This document shows positions 1-9,712 of a DNA stretch of 64,000 bases, piece after piece. The DNA comes from Cyclobacteriaceae bacterium (GTDB taxonomy: Bacteria; Bacteroidota; Bacteroidia; Cytophagales; Cyclobacteriaceae). Position 1 is the first letter of the stretch; each line of letters opens with the position of its first letter. Both the position numbers and the translations under genes were made by a program. Below the pieces are notes generated by a model that ran no database searches, was not told where the DNA came from, and was given only the letters and a program-made list of their open reading frames with translations. The stretch is taken from NCBI GenBank assembly GCA_023151255.1, contig JAKLJG010000006.1, positions 117,854-181,853 on the forward strand. Reading direction: 5' to 3'.

Positions 1-1166
1 AGCAGGAGTTCCGTAAAATCAGCATGGAATTGCTGGACGACATGAATCACGAAGCCTGGGCCGAGATTTATAAAAAGCTCGTGCATTGGGAATTGCAACT
101 CGACCAGGACGATAACCGCGATATGGCCGAGGTGCTTGAGTCGCAGAAAACCGAGGCAAATGCCGGCTTTGCCAGGTTTGTTATAAAGAATTATGAAAAG
201 TGGCTGAACGACCCTAATGCCGACAAGCCGTTGCTCTCGCACCAGCTGATGAAGCGAAAGGTCTTTCCGGAAATCGGTAAGGGCAAACCGGTTTTTGTAA
301 TACTGATTGACAACCTCAGGTTTGACCAATGGAAAATGATTGAGCCAGTGGTTGCTGAATATTTTACAATTACCAGCGAGACTACTTATTATTCTATTTT
401 GCCAACTACAACTGCCTACTCGCGCAATGCCATTTTTTCGGGCATGTTGCCGGCCGATATGGCAAAGAGTCATCCGGAAATATGGGTAGGCGAAGACGAA
501 GAAGAGGGTAAAAACAATTTTGAAGACGAGTTTCTCGAAAAACAGCTGCGTAAAAACAACCTGAACATCCGCCATTCGTATCATAAAATCAAGAACCTGG
601 AGGAAGGTAAAGCGCTGGCCGATTCGGTAAACAATTTATTTCAAAACGATTTGAATGTGATTGTTTATAATTTTGTTGACATGCTTTCGCATGCCCGCAC
701 CGACATGGCCATGATACGCGAACTGGCTCCCGATGAGTCGGCTTACCGGTCCATTACCAAATCGTGGTTTGTGCATTCGCCACTGCTCGACATCATGAAA
801 AAAATTGCCGAGAAACCGGCCCGACTGGTCATCACCACGGACCATGGCACCATCCGCGTAAAGCGGCCTTTCCGGATTGTTGGCGATCGGAGTGTTAATT
901 CTAACCTGCGCTACAAACAAGGCAAGAACCTGGGCTTTGAAGGCGATAGAATTATGCATGCCGCCAAGCCCGAACGCCTTTATTTGCCCAAGGTCAATGT
1001 CTCCACTTCGTATGTCTTTGCTATTGAAGATCAATTCTTCGCTTACCCTAACAATTATAACTACTATGTTAATTTTTATAAAGACACCTTTCAGCATGGT
1101 GGGGTAAGCATGGAAGAGATGATAATCCCTATTATTTTCTTAAATTCGAAAAATGCAGCCGGTTGA
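1..1166 (+). CDS. porX: PorX-type T9SS response regulator, C-terminal PglZ phosphatase part (5' partial)
   Basis: The reading frame is open to the left edge (codons from base 3), so the N-terminal receiver domain expected for PorX lies outside the window. What remains is about 387 residues: a helical linker, then a PglZ/alkaline-phosphatase-superfamily domain. Visible metal-site signatures are the Asp in IDNLRFDQW (near 309), the Thr-rich PTTTAYSR segment (near 402), TTDHGT (near 835) and QHGG (near 1092). PorX works with the PorY kinase and controls type IX secretion; its PglZ domain is a zinc-dependent phosphodiesterase in characterised relatives. The two type B sorting-domain proteins in this window are likely clients of the same secretion system. 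The 3' end overlaps tsaE by 14 bp, which suggests coupled translation. The identity rests on family recognition of the C-terminal half. Confidence 0.85.
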   Translation, partial: QEFRKISMELLDDMNHEAWAEIYKKLVHWELQLDQDDNRDMAEVLESQKTEANAGFARFVIKNYEKWLNDPNADKPLLSHQLMKRKVFPEIGKGKPVFVILIDNLRFDQWKMIEPVVAEYFTITSETTYYSILPTTTAYSRNAIFSGMLPADMAKSHPEIWVGEDEEEGKNNFEDEFLEKQLRKNNLNIRHSYHKIKNLEEGKALADSVNNLFQNDLNVIVYNFVDMLSHARTDMAMIRELAPDESAYRSITKSWFVHSPLLDIMKKIAEKPARLVITTDHGTIRVKRPFRIVGDRSVNSNLRYKQGKNLGFEGDRIMHAAKPERLYLPKVNVSTSYVFAIEDQFFAYPNNYNYYVNFYKDTFQHGGVSMEEMIIPIIFLNSKNAAG

Positions 1167-1617
1167 AAAGACGCTGGTTTTCAGAAACGTAAAATTGGCT
1201 GATTTAGAACGGGTTGCTGAGGCGGTGTTGGGAGCAATCGGGCACACCCGGGTTGTTGCGGTTTACGGTGAGATGGGGGCAGGAAAAACAACATTTATCA
1301 AAGCCGTTGGCAAGGTGCTCGGGGTGATAAGTGTGATGAGCAGCCCCACGTTTTCGATTGTTAACGAGTATGAGTTGAAGGATGGAAAACGTTTTTTGCA
1401 TTTCGATTTTTACCGGATTGCATCGGAAGCCGAAGCAGCCGAAATTGGTATAGAGGAATATTTTGATTCGGGCGATTACTGTTTTATTGAGTGGCCCGAC
1501 CGGATTACATCGTTGCTGCCGGATAGTTATGTTAACATAATAATTACCATGCAGCCGGATAATCAACGACAACTAGAGATTTCGATTCATGGCAGAGAAA
1601 AAAAAGAGCGGATTTGA
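1153..1617 (+). CDS. tsaE: tRNA threonylcarbamoyladenosine biosynthesis ATPase TsaE
   Basis: This 154-aa protein is the ATPase of the TsaB-TsaD-TsaE complex that makes t6A at position 37 of ANN-decoding tRNAs. A Walker A loop, GEMGAGKTT, is at residues 39-47. The family signatures HFDFYR (83-88) and IEWPDR (112-117) follow. Length is normal for the family. The start overlaps the end of porX by 14 bp and the end overlaps the alanine dehydrogenase gene by 29 bp, so the three genes are very probably one transcript with coupled translation. A functional link between tRNA modification and the T9SS regulator is not implied by the sequence. Confidence 0.95.
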   Translation: MQPVEKTLVFRNVKLADLERVAEAVLGAIGHTRVVAVYGEMGAGKTTFIKAVGKVLGVISVMSSPTFSIVNEYELKDGKRFLHFDFYRIASEAEAAEIGIEEYFDSGDYCFIEWPDRITSLLPDSYVNIIITMQPDNQRQLEISIHGREKKERI

Positions 1618-2812
1618 AACCTTGGCCCGGGTAGGCCTGGCCACCCAGGAGCAGATGCTTGCGGTAAAGAAAAAGAAAGGCACCTTCTTTCTTGGCCTTC
1701 CGCGCGAAATATCTTTGCAGGAAAACCGCATAACGTTAACACCCGATGCCGTGGCCATTCTGGTGAACAACGGCCACCAGGTGTGGGTAGAAACCAAAGC
1801 CGGTGCGGGCTCCAAATTTTCTGATCAGCAGTATAGTGAAGCCGGGGCCACCATTGTGTATTCACCGCAGGAGGTCTATAAGGCCGATGTAATTCTAAAG
1901 ATTGAGCCGCCTACATTGGAAGAAACCGAACACCTGCGGCCGGGCCAAACACTGATATCAGCCATTCAACTAGGGCACCTGCAGCAGGAGTATATACAAG
2001 CGTTGCTGAAAAGGAAAGTTACTGCGCTGGCTTTTGAATTTATTGAAGATAAAGTAGGAGGCATGCCTATCATCCGGGCCATGAGTGAGATTGCCGGTAG
2101 TTCGGTGATGCTCATCGCGGCCGAGTATTTAAGCACGGCCAACAACGGCAAAGGTGTAATTCTTGGTGGTATTACCGGTGTGCCACCAACCAAAGTAGTA
2201 ATTATCGGAGCCGGAACGGTTGCCGAGTATTCGGCACGGGCGGCCCTGGGTATGGGTGCTGATGTACAGATTTTCGATAACCACTTATACAAACTAAGGC
2301 GCATTAAACATTTATTGGGCCAGCAGGTGTACACCTCCACTATTGATACGCTTACACTAAGCGAATCGCTAAAAACAGCTGATGTGGTAATTGGCGCCCT
2401 TCGGGCAGAAAAGGGAAGGGCACGGATTATTGTTACCGAAGAGATGGTAAGCAAAATGAAACCCGACTCGCTGATTATTGATTTGAGTATCGATCAGGGC
2501 GGCTGTGTGGAAACTTCGGAAATAACTACATTGAAGAAGCCGGTTTTCCGTAAGTACGATGTTATCCATTACTGCGTACCAAATGTTGCCTCGCGCGTAG
2601 CACACACCGCTGCAACGGCTCTCAGCAATATTTTTACGCCAACTATTTTACGGGCAGCTGAAGAAGGCGGGGTGGAGCAGATGATTTTTTCCAGCAAATG
2701 GTTTATGAAGGGCGTTTACACCTACAAAGGCAGCTTGACAAATGAAGCGGTGGCTCGTAAATTTGGTTTAAAATATAAAAATATTGAGTTGTTGCTGGCT
2801 GCGCGGTTCTAG
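1589..2812 (+). CDS. ald: Alanine dehydrogenase homologue (Ald/PNT family)
   Basis: A 407-aa member of the alanine dehydrogenase/NAD(P) transhydrogenase family, which interconverts L-alanine and pyruvate with NAD. After an extra N-terminal segment of about 30 residues come the GLPREISLQENR motif, Lys104 in LKIEPP (the usual substrate Lys) and a Rossmann nucleotide site, IGAGT, around 206-210. A conserved acidic IDLSIDQGG segment follows. By eye, the catalytic His of classical Ald (in a YLHLA-type motif) aligns with Gln127 in SAIQLG, although His130 lies three residues on. The precise activity is therefore less certain than the family. The gene overlaps tsaE by 29 bp, and no terminator is obvious after it. 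Confidence 0.8.
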   Translation: MAEKKKSGFETLARVGLATQEQMLAVKKKKGTFFLGLPREISLQENRITLTPDAVAILVNNGHQVWVETKAGAGSKFSDQQYSEAGATIVYSPQEVYKADVILKIEPPTLEETEHLRPGQTLISAIQLGHLQQEYIQALLKRKVTALAFEFIEDKVGGMPIIRAMSEIAGSSVMLIAAEYLSTANNGKGVILGGITGVPPTKVVIIGAGTVAEYSARAALGMGADVQIFDNHLYKLRRIKHLLGQQVYTSTIDTLTLSESLKTADVVIGALRAEKGRARIIVTEEMVSKMKPDSLIIDLSIDQGGCVETSEITTLKKPVFRKYDVIHYCVPNVASRVAHTAATALSNIFTPTILRAAEEGGVEQMIFSSKWFMKGVYTYKGSLTNEAVARKFGLKYKNIELLLAARF

Positions 2813-2940
2813 GTGATTGCGTTTTCGGATAGCTTGTATCCGATCTTAACTGGCTTGGCGGATTGCTTAGCAACAGGTCTGCTGTTTAGGCTCAGTTTCA
2901 ATATGTATAATTTGATCACGTACTTTAAAAGATTAAGTAA

Positions 2941-3423
2941 ATGAGAAAGATGCTCCTTATCCTCTTGACATTCTTGTCCCGTGTTGCACTGGCTCAACAA
3001 CCAGTGTATGCCATCTCATCGTATTTGGTGGAAGGAAACAAGGCCCCTAATACCCATTACATCGGAGAAGCCTGGTTAAACACGTTGCTTCAGGCAGAGG
3101 AGGATTTCGATCTCAACATTACCAAGGCTACCTTCCGGGCCAACTCAACGCTGGATTGGCACAAGCATGCAACAGCTCAGGTGCTGATTATTGTGGAGGG
3201 TGAAGCCTACTACCAGGAGCGCGGAAAAGAGCCCGTAATACTAAGGAGGGGCGATGTGGTAAAGTGTAAGAAAGACACCGAACATTGGCACACTGCTACC
3301 AAAGAACAATCGGTTACCTACCTGGCCATCTACGGAGGCACGCAGCCAACCACATGGACGGAAAAAGTGACGCAGGAATATTACGATAACGTGGCGCAGA
3401 AATTAAGTTCCAAAAAAAATTAA
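2941..3423 (+). CDS. Secreted cupin-domain protein
   Basis: A 160-aa protein with an N-terminal signal peptide (hydrophobic residues 4-18, likely cleaved after VALA) and a single small cupin domain. Putative metal ligands are His74 and His76 in DWHKH, Gln80, and the His pair in HWHTA (115 and 117). The pattern resembles the small Mn-binding cupins related to bacterial hydroxynitrile-lyase-like and carboxymuconolactone-decarboxylase-associated proteins. The substrate cannot be read from the sequence. It would be periplasmic. It stands alone after ald with a 128-bp gap holding a short hairpin (2825-2841, stem CGGATA) without a T-run. It converges on valS. Confidence 0.8.
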   Translation: MRKMLLILLTFLSRVALAQQPVYAISSYLVEGNKAPNTHYIGEAWLNTLLQAEEDFDLNITKATFRANSTLDWHKHATAQVLIIVEGEAYYQERGKEPVILRRGDVVKCKKDTEHWHTATKEQSVTYLAIYGGTQPTTWTEKVTQEYYDNVAQKLSSKKN

Positions 3424-3465
3424 TTTCTTTATTACGGATCGTTTTCCTGAGCCTCCGTTAATGGT

Positions 3466-6096
3466 TCAAAGTTCACTCAATGTTTTTTCAAGCGCTTTGA
3501 TCTTTGCCTCGGCATCGGCTTTTTTCTTCTTCTCCATTTCAATTACCTGGGGTGGGGCGCTGCTCATAAATCGGTCATTGCTGAGTTTGCTGTTTACTGC
3601 GTTCAGAAATCCGCGCTGGTAGTCAATTTCTTTCTGTAACGCCAGGCGTTGCGCCCCAGTATCAATTTTACCGTTAAGCGGTATTGAAAATTCGGTTGAC
3701 TGAATAACAAAATTGATTCCTCCGGGCGCAGCCGGCCGGCCAAAACTTACCTCGCTCAGGTTACCCAGTTTTTTAATTACAGCTAAAAATGCACTGCCTT
3801 GCAATGCTGTGTTATTTGTAACCTGAATCTTCAGCGGTTCTTTTGGCGACAGATTTTTTGTATTGCGCGTATTGCGTATTTCGGTAATCACCTCAAAGGC
3901 GAAGGCTGCTTCTTTCAGAATAGAAGTATCATACGGCTTAGCCTTGGGCCAAGCGCTGACAATTACGTATTCGCGCTCACCGCGGTTACGCAATTCATGC
4001 CAGAGTTCTTCGGTAATGAAGGGCATGAACGGATGTAGTATTTTGAGCAGGCTTTCAAAAAAAGTAACGGTCTTCTCAAAAGTAGGTTCATCAATCGGTT
4101 GGCCGAACCCTGGTTTTATCATTTCGAGATACCATGAGCAGAAATCTTCCCAGATGAGTTTGTACACCGTCATCAGTGCATCGGAGATGCGGAATTTTTC
4201 AAAATGGTCATCCAGTTCCTGAAGCGCCTGGTTGAACCGGTTTTCAAACCAGGCACAGGCGATTTGGTTTTCGGCAGGTGGTGGTGTGGTGTGTGTACTC
4301 CAGCCCTTCACCAGGCGGAAGGCGTTCCAGATTTTATTTGCAAAGTTGCGGCCCTGTTCGCACAGTTTTTCATCGAACAGCAGGTCGTTCCCGGCCGGAG
4401 AGCTGAACAGCATGCCGGTGCGAACGCCATCGGCACCGTATTTGGCGATAAGCTCAAGCGGGTCTGGGGAGTTACCTAGCGACTTCGACATTTTGCGGCC
4501 CTGCTTATCGCGCACGATCCCGGTGAGGTACACATTTTTAAAGGGCATTTGGCCTCGGTATTCATAGCCGGCAATGATCATGCGGGCCACCCAGAAGAAG
4601 AGAATTTCGGGCGCAGTAACCAAATCGTTGGTGGGGTAGAAGTAGTTTAACTCGTTGTTACCTTTGTTGCCATCTTTAAATACTGAGCAATCAAAAACAG
4701 CAATCGGCCACAGCCAACTTGAGAACCACGTATCAAGTACATCCTCATCCTGCTTCAGCGCCTCTTCATGCAGGGTCGGATTTTTAAGGCTTAATTGCTC
4801 GAAGGCTTCCTGGCGGGTTTTGGCAACGGCAAAGGTGCCGTCAGGCGCATACCAGGCCGGAATGCGATGTCCCCACCAGAGCTGGCGCGAAATGCACCAG
4901 TCACGCACGTTCTCCATCCAGTGGCTGTAGGTGTTTTTAAATTTGGGCGGTATCAGCCGGATGGTGTCGTTCATCACGTTATCGAGTGCCGGCTTGGTAA
5001 TAGCCTTCATTTTTACAAACCATTGCAGCGATAGGCGTGGCTCAATTACGGCATCGGTGCGCTCCGAAAAGCCTACGTTGCTTTTGTAGTCTTCAATCTT
5101 GCTCAGGTAGTTGCCTTCTTCGAGCAGTTTTGCAATTTTTTTTCGGGCAACAAAGCGGTCTTCACCCACCAGTATCTGTGCTTTGTCATTCAACGTGCCG
5201 TCATCATTCAGGATGTCGATAAGATCCAGGTTATGCTTTTTACCCAATTCATAGTCGTTCAAATCGTGGGCGGGTGTAACTTTCAGGCAGCCCGTTCCGA
5301 ATTCCATGGTTACGTAGTCATCTTCGATGATCGGAATGGGTCGGTTAATTAGCGGAATGCGTGCACGTTTCCCTTTCAGGTGTTTGTACCGTTCATCGTT
5401 TGGATTAATACAGATGGCTGTATCAGCCATGATGGTTTCGGGCCGCACCGTGGCGATGGTGACGAAGTCGTTACTGCCTTCGATGGGGTAGTTGATGTAA
5501 TACAGTTTCGACTGCACATCTTTATAATTCACCTCGTCATCCGATAGCGCGGTTTTGCCAACCGGGTCCCAGTTGATCATGCGCAGGCTTCGGTAGATGT
5601 AGCCTTTCCGGTACAGATCAATGAATACATCAATTACGGCATCGTAATAATCGGCATCCATGGTAAACTTTGTACGGTTCCAGTCGCACGAGGCTCCCAG
5701 TTTTTTCAATTGTTCTAAAATGATGCCTCCATATTTTTCTTTCCACTCCCAGGCATACTCCAGAAATTGTTCGCGGCTGAGGTCTGATTTTTTAATTCCT
5801 TTTTCACGCAGCATGGCCACCACCCTTGCCTCAGTGGCAATGGAGGCGTGGTCTGTACCAGGTACCCAGCAGGCTTCTTTTCCCTGCATGCGGGCCTTGC
5901 GTATGAGTACATCCTGGATGGTGTTGTTTAGCATGTGGCCCATATGCAATACACCGGTAACATTGGGCGGAGGGATTACAATACAATAAGGATCCTTTTG
6001 CGGGTTAACCGATGCGCTGAAAAAACCCTTGTCCATCCACTGCTGGTACCATTTCCCTTCAACTTCGGCAGGGTTGTATTTAGTCGATAAGGCCAT
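3466..6096 (-). CDS. valS: Valyl-tRNA synthetase
   Basis: A class I aminoacyl-tRNA synthetase of 876 aa that charges tRNA-Val and edits mischarged threonine. The HIGH motif appears as HMGH (51-54) after PPPNVTG, and the KMSKS motif is intact in [10 protein letters not shown]. The anticodon-binding region and a C-terminal Lys/Glu-rich coiled-coil arm are present, so the protein is full length. The frame extends 11 codons further upstream, but the ATG at 6096 starts the family-typical [18 protein letters not shown] -7-like box at 6124-6117 would give a leader of about 17 nt. The neighbour upstream on the same strand is the RsmF-like methyltransferase, 50 bp away. Confidence 0.97.
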   Translation of the reverse strand: MALSTKYNPAEVEGKWYQQWMDKGFFSASVNPQKDPYCIVIPPPNVTGVLHMGHMLNNTIQDVLIRKARMQGKEACWVPGTDHASIATEARVVAMLREKGIKKSDLSREQFLEYAWEWKEKYGGIILEQLKKLGASCDWNRTKFTMDADYYDAVIDVFIDLYRKGYIYRSLRMINWDPVGKTALSDDEVNYKDVQSKLYYINYPIEGSNDFVTIATVRPETIMADTAICINPNDERYKHLKGKRARIPLINRPIPIIEDDYVTMEFGTGCLKVTPAHDLNDYELGKKHNLDLIDILNDDGTLNDKAQILVGEDRFVARKKIAKLLEEGNYLSKIEDYKSNVGFSERTDAVIEPRLSLQWFVKMKAITKPALDNVMNDTIRLIPPKFKNTYSHWMENVRDWCISRQLWWGHRIPAWYAPDGTFAVAKTRQEAFEQLSLKNPTLHEEALKQDEDVLDTWFSSWLWPIAVFDCSVFKDGNKGNNELNYFYPTNDLVTAPEILFFWVARMIIAGYEYRGQMPFKNVYLTGIVRDKQGRKMSKSLGNSPDPLELIAKYGADGVRTGMLFSSPAGNDLLFDEKLCEQGRNFANKIWNAFRLVKGWSTHTTPPPAENQIACAWFENRFNQALQELDDHFEKFRISDALMTVYKLIWEDFCSWYLEMIKPGFGQPIDEPTFEKTVTFFESLLKILHPFMPFITEELWHELRNRGEREYVIVSAWPKAKPYDTSILKEAAFAFEVITEIRNTRNTKNLSPKEPLKIQVTNNTALQGSAFLAVIKKLGNLSEVSFGRPAAPGGINFVIQSTEFSIPLNGKIDTGAQRLALQKEIDYQRGFLNAVNSKLSNDRFMSSAPPQVIEMEKKKKADAEAKIKALEKTLSEL

Positions 6097-6116
6097 ATAA
6101 AAACAATAATGAGGGG

Positions 6117-6124
6117 CAAAATTA
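6117..6124 (-). promoter_or_regulatory. Candidate -7 box for valS
   Basis: Read on the minus strand the bases are TAATTTTG, an exact match to the Bacteroidota -7 consensus TAnnTTTG, 20 nt before the valS ATG. No clear TTG is found 19-21 nt upstream, so this is a half-supported promoter. Confidence 0.35.
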
Positions 6125-6145
6125 ATCAAAAGCGTTAACTGCCGG

Positions 6146-7501
6146 CTATGCCCTCATGCGGATTCGCCAGGCTGATGGGTAAAGGTTGTTAACCCGGTTG
6201 GCAAGGATGTTTGCCCAGCCTAACGGAGTGCCTTTGTACGTAACAAGTGCAAAACCTTTATGAGTGGAATTAACTGAAATGCTTTCTTTTCGAAGATAGG
6301 CCAGGGCCTGCGGCAGGGATAATTCAATGCACGTAAAGTTTTCAGTATTCAGGTGGATGGAAAGCGCGGCTGCATGTTCAGGTACCAGTTTATCGTGGTT
6401 TGCTGTGGCCAGGGCGGTGCCCACCTGCAATACGGTAAGGTGTTGGGTAAGAAATTCAATATCAACAGTCTGCGTTGACGGCATGACCCGGATAATATTT
6501 TTTTGTTGAAAAAACGAAAACCGATCGCTGTACTCTAACCAATCAGCGATTGTATTGCGCTGTTCTTTTTTGAGCAATGTTAGTTGGCTTTTTGGCTTTA
6601 CACGAATTTCGTTTTGGAATGCTGACTTCCCGACAACTGCCAGAAAAAAGCCTTCGCCTTTAACGCGGTGCGGATAAAACCGGTAGCCAATTGTGTTGCC
6701 GGTGCTTACCTCGATGTTCCAGGGTTGCTGAATTTTTAAGGCAACAGGCTCAGTTTGCCGGGTTTTTATCAATCGTTCAATTACTTCTTCATTTTCCGAC
6801 CGGTTGTGCGTGCATGTGCTGTAAATCAGCACACCATCCTGTTTCAAGGCCGGCCATACATCTTCCAATATCCGGTGCTGCCTGAGTGAACAAAGTTGAA
6901 CGTGATTCACCGACCATTCAGTTCGGGCAGCCTCGTCTTTTCTGAAAAGTCCTTCACCCGAACAGGGTGCGTCCACCACAATAACATCGAAAAAACCTTT
7001 AAGCGTACCAAAATCTTTTGGGTCGTTAGAAGTAACCAAAACATTGGCATGCCCCCACTTGATGATGTTTTCGGTAAGAATTGTTGTACGCCCGCGTATA
7101 GTTTCGTTGGATATAAGCAGGCTATCGGGGTGTATTAAACTTAATAAGTGGGTTGATTTGCCTCCGGGGGCAGCGCAAAGATCAAGAATCCGCAACGGTT
7201 TTTCTGTTAAGCCGATTTGCCGGAAAACCTGCTCCAGAAACATGGAACTGGCCTCCTGAACATAATAGGCCCCTGCGTGAAACAGCGGGTCAAGGGTAAA
7301 TAGTGGTCGTTCAGCAAGGTAACATCCATAGATGCTCCAGGGAACCGCTTCGCCCTGAATGGTAAACGGTTTATGCGGATTGATTCGGATACTGGTGCTT
7401 GCAGGTAGCGAAAGGCTTTGCTTATAGTTGGCATAGCTGCTGCCCAAAAGGTGTTGCATCTGCAGTTCAAAGTCGGGAGGCAAACTTAATTCACCGTTCA
7501 T
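6146..7501 (-). CDS. RsmF-like 16S/rRNA cytosine-C5 methyltransferase (NOL1/NOP2/Sun family)
   Basis: A 451-aa SAM-dependent RNA m5C methyltransferase. The SAM motif [11 protein letters not shown] is at 106-116. The two catalytic-type cysteines are Cys180 in DAPCSGEG and Cys230 in [14 protein letters not shown]-terminal domain typical of the RsmB/F group (about residues 320-451) follows, ending with a conserved NLYP segment. The length and C-terminal domain fit RsmF (YebU), which modifies 16S rRNA C1407 in E. coli, but the target base in this lineage cannot be deduced. It lies just upstream of valS on the same strand and divergent from fahA. Confidence 0.88.
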   Translation of the reverse strand: MNGELSLPPDFELQMQHLLGSSYANYKQSLSLPASTSIRINPHKPFTIQGEAVPWSIYGCYLAERPLFTLDPLFHAGAYYVQEASSMFLEQVFRQIGLTEKPLRILDLCAAPGGKSTHLLSLIHPDSLLISNETIRGRTTILTENIIKWGHANVLVTSNDPKDFGTLKGFFDVIVVDAPCSGEGLFRKDEAARTEWSVNHVQLCSLRQHRILEDVWPALKQDGVLIYSTCTHNRSENEEVIERLIKTRQTEPVALKIQQPWNIEVSTGNTIGYRFYPHRVKGEGFFLAVVGKSAFQNEIRVKPKSQLTLLKKEQRNTIADWLEYSDRFSFFQQKNIIRVMPSTQTVDIEFLTQHLTVLQVGTALATANHDKLVPEHAAALSIHLNTENFTCIELSLPQALAYLRKESISVNSTHKGFALVTYKGTPLGWANILANRVNNLYPSAWRIRMRA

Positions 7502-7593
7502 TGGGTTTAAAGTTAATAGTTTGTTGCAGCGGTACCTGAGTAATCGTAATATCCGTAATCATTTTTCTATTTTTGGCTGATTCATTGCTGAGC

Positions 7594-8865
7594 ATGATTA
7601 GTGCAAACAATCCGAAACTGAAAAGCTGGGTAGAAGTGCCCGCGGGGTCCGACTTCCCTATCCAAAACCTTCCGTTTGGTATTTTTAAAACCAAATACCT
7701 TTCACCGGTAGCCGGGGTGGCCATCGGCAATCATGTGCTTGACCTGGTGTATCTGCATGAGCATGGGTTTCTGGATGGCCTTGGATTGCCGCCCGGTGTA
7801 TTTAATCAAACCTATCTGAACAGCTTTCTGGCCCTGGGCCGGAAAAAGACCAGTGAAGTACGCAACCGGATTTCGGAATTGCTGCGCCACGATAATGATG
7901 AACTGAAAGCCGATGTTGCTGCCCGAGAAATTGCTCTGGTTCCGATGAGTGAGGTACAGATGCTAATGCCCGTTCGCATTGGTAACTACACCGATTTTTA
8001 CAGCAGCGAAGAACACGCCACTAATGTTGGCAGCATGTTTCGCGATCCGAAAAATGCATTGTTGCCCAACTGGAAACACCTGCCGGTAGCGTACCACGGC
8101 CGTGCTTCATCTATCGTAGTATCCGGAACTCCGCTGCACCGCCCCCAGGGCCAGCTTAAACTGCCGGATGCTGAAACACCAATAGTTGCACCTACTCGTA
8201 AACTGGATTTTGAATTGGAAATGGCTTTCATTACTTGTAAGGAAACAAAGCTGGGAAAGCCGATTTCAACCGAAGAAGCCGATGACGCCATTTTCGGAAT
8301 GGTATTGTTTAACGACTGGAGTGCACGCGACATACAGCAATGGGAGTATGTGCCACTGGGGCCGTTTCTTTCAAAAAATTTTGGTTCAACCATTTCGCCC
8401 TGGATTGTAACACTGGATGCGCTCGAACCCTTCCGTGTAGCCGGGCCTGAGCAAAAGCCCGAAGTATTGCCTTACCTGAAAGCCTCGGGCATGAAGAATT
8501 TTGACATCAGCCTGGAAGTAAACCTGAAGTCGCACCAAGGTGAGGCGAGTACCATTTGCCGCTCAAACACCAAATACCTGTATTGGAACATCAACCAGCA
8601 GCTTGCCCATCATACCGTTAATGGCTGCAACATCCAGGTGGGCGATGTGTATGCGTCTGGCACGATTAGCGGCCCTTCGCCCGATTCATATGGATCTTTA
8701 CTTGAACTCACCTGGAATGGATCAAAGCCGTTGCAATTACCCGATGGAAGCCTTCGTACCTTTATTGAAGATGGCGACACGGTTGTGCTTCGTGGGTATG
8801 CCGGGAGAGATGGTGTGCGCATTGGTTTTGGCGAGTGTAAGGGGACAATTTTACCCGCTTTATAA
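7594..8865 (+). CDS. fahA: Fumarylacetoacetase
   Basis: A 423-aa fumarylacetoacetate hydrolase, the last step of tyrosine/phenylalanine catabolism, giving fumarate and acetoacetate. The N-terminal FAH_N domain is followed by the metal-binding catalytic domain. Acidic ligands are seen in YTDFYSS, DFELEM and FNDWSARD, and the substrate-loop segment GPFLSKNFG is present. The frame could start seven codons earlier at a TTG (7573), but that TTG overlaps a TATTTTTG -7-like box (7568-7575). The ATG at 7594 is therefore the better start. The next gene, a flavin reductase, begins 5 bp after the stop, so the two are probably cotranscribed. Confidence 0.95.
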   Translation: MISANNPKLKSWVEVPAGSDFPIQNLPFGIFKTKYLSPVAGVAIGNHVLDLVYLHEHGFLDGLGLPPGVFNQTYLNSFLALGRKKTSEVRNRISELLRHDNDELKADVAAREIALVPMSEVQMLMPVRIGNYTDFYSSEEHATNVGSMFRDPKNALLPNWKHLPVAYHGRASSIVVSGTPLHRPQGQLKLPDAETPIVAPTRKLDFELEMAFITCKETKLGKPISTEEADDAIFGMVLFNDWSARDIQQWEYVPLGPFLSKNFGSTISPWIVTLDALEPFRVAGPEQKPEVLPYLKASGMKNFDISLEVNLKSHQGEASTICRSNTKYLYWNINQQLAHHTVNGCNIQVGDVYASGTISGPSPDSYGSLLELTWNGSKPLQLPDGSLRTFIEDGDTVVLRGYAGRDGVRIGFGECKGTILPAL

Positions 8866-8870
8866 TAATT

Positions 8871-9701
8871 ATGCAGATAACCCCCCAAGAAACACCAGTA
8901 CCTAAAATGCACAGCTACCTGCTGGGTGCTGTTGCCCCAAGGCCCATTGCTTTTGCCAGCACTATGGATAAGGAAGGTAACGTAAACCTGAGCCCGTTTA
9001 GTTTTTTTAATGTGTTTAGTGCGAACCCACCCATCCTGATTTTTTCGCCTGCCCGCAGGGGCAGAGACAACACGGTGAAAAACACATACGAGAATGTGCT
9101 TGACGTACCGGAGGTGGTTATCAATGTCGTGAGCTATGCAATAGTGCAGCAAACCTCTTTAGCCAGTACCGAATACCCTAAAGGCGTTAATGAGTTTGTA
9201 AAGGCCGGATTAACCCAAATCCCTTCGGTAAAGGTAAAGCCTCCGCGAGTGGGTGAATCAAAAATCAGCATGGAATGTAAGGTAAATGATGTAATCAGTC
9301 TTGGTGATGGAGGTGCAGCCGGCAACCTGGTTATTTGCGAGGTCCTGCTGATGCACATTGATGACAGTGTGTTGGATGTTGAAGGAAAAATCGATCCGTT
9401 TAAGCTTGATGCCGTAGCCCGTATGGGTGGTGATTGGTATTGCAGGGCAAATGGAGATAGTTTATTCAGGCTGCCCCAACCGGGGATGAAACTGGGCATT
9501 GGCATTGACCAACTGCCGGAGGCCGTTCGAAACAGCCCGGTGTTTAGTGGCGCTGATCTCGCCTTACTGGCCGGGGTTGAGCAACTTCCCGCAGTTGTTC
9601 AGCCTGGTAAGTTGGCTACGGATGCAGCCACTCATCAAAAAGCTAAAGAAGCGCTTGTCCTTGGTGATGTTGCAGGCGCCTGGAGGATTCTTGCCGGCTA
9701 A
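8871..9701 (+). CDS. Flavin reductase-like FMN-binding protein
   Basis: A 276-aa protein with an N-terminal split-barrel FMN-binding flavin-reductase domain (about residues 10-180). The family segments VAPRPIAF and NLSPFSFFNVF are clear. The C-terminal 70 residues are less conserved and hold no motif I recognise. Members reduce flavins or act as flavoredoxin-like electron carriers. The 5-bp spacing to fahA suggests a role linked to aromatic amino-acid degradation, perhaps supplying reduced flavin, but this is inference. It converges on pdhB 11 bp away, with no visible terminator between them. Confidence 0.82.
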   Translation: MQITPQETPVPKMHSYLLGAVAPRPIAFASTMDKEGNVNLSPFSFFNVFSANPPILIFSPARRGRDNTVKNTYENVLDVPEVVINVVSYAIVQQTSLASTEYPKGVNEFVKAGLTQIPSVKVKPPRVGESKISMECKVNDVISLGDGGAAGNLVICEVLLMHIDDSVLDVEGKIDPFKLDAVARMGGDWYCRANGDSLFRLPQPGMKLGIGIDQLPEAVRNSPVFSGADLALLAGVEQLPAVVQPGKLATDAATHQKAKEALVLGDVAGAWRILAG

Positions 9702-9712
9702 GCAACTGGGTC

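Noticed and set aside
2825..2841. Terminator after ald
   Set aside because: The 6-bp hairpin has no T-run on either strand.
7573..7593. TTG start for fumarylacetoacetase seven codons upstream
   Set aside because: The TTG overlaps a -7-like box and the ATG at 7594 gives a better N-terminus.
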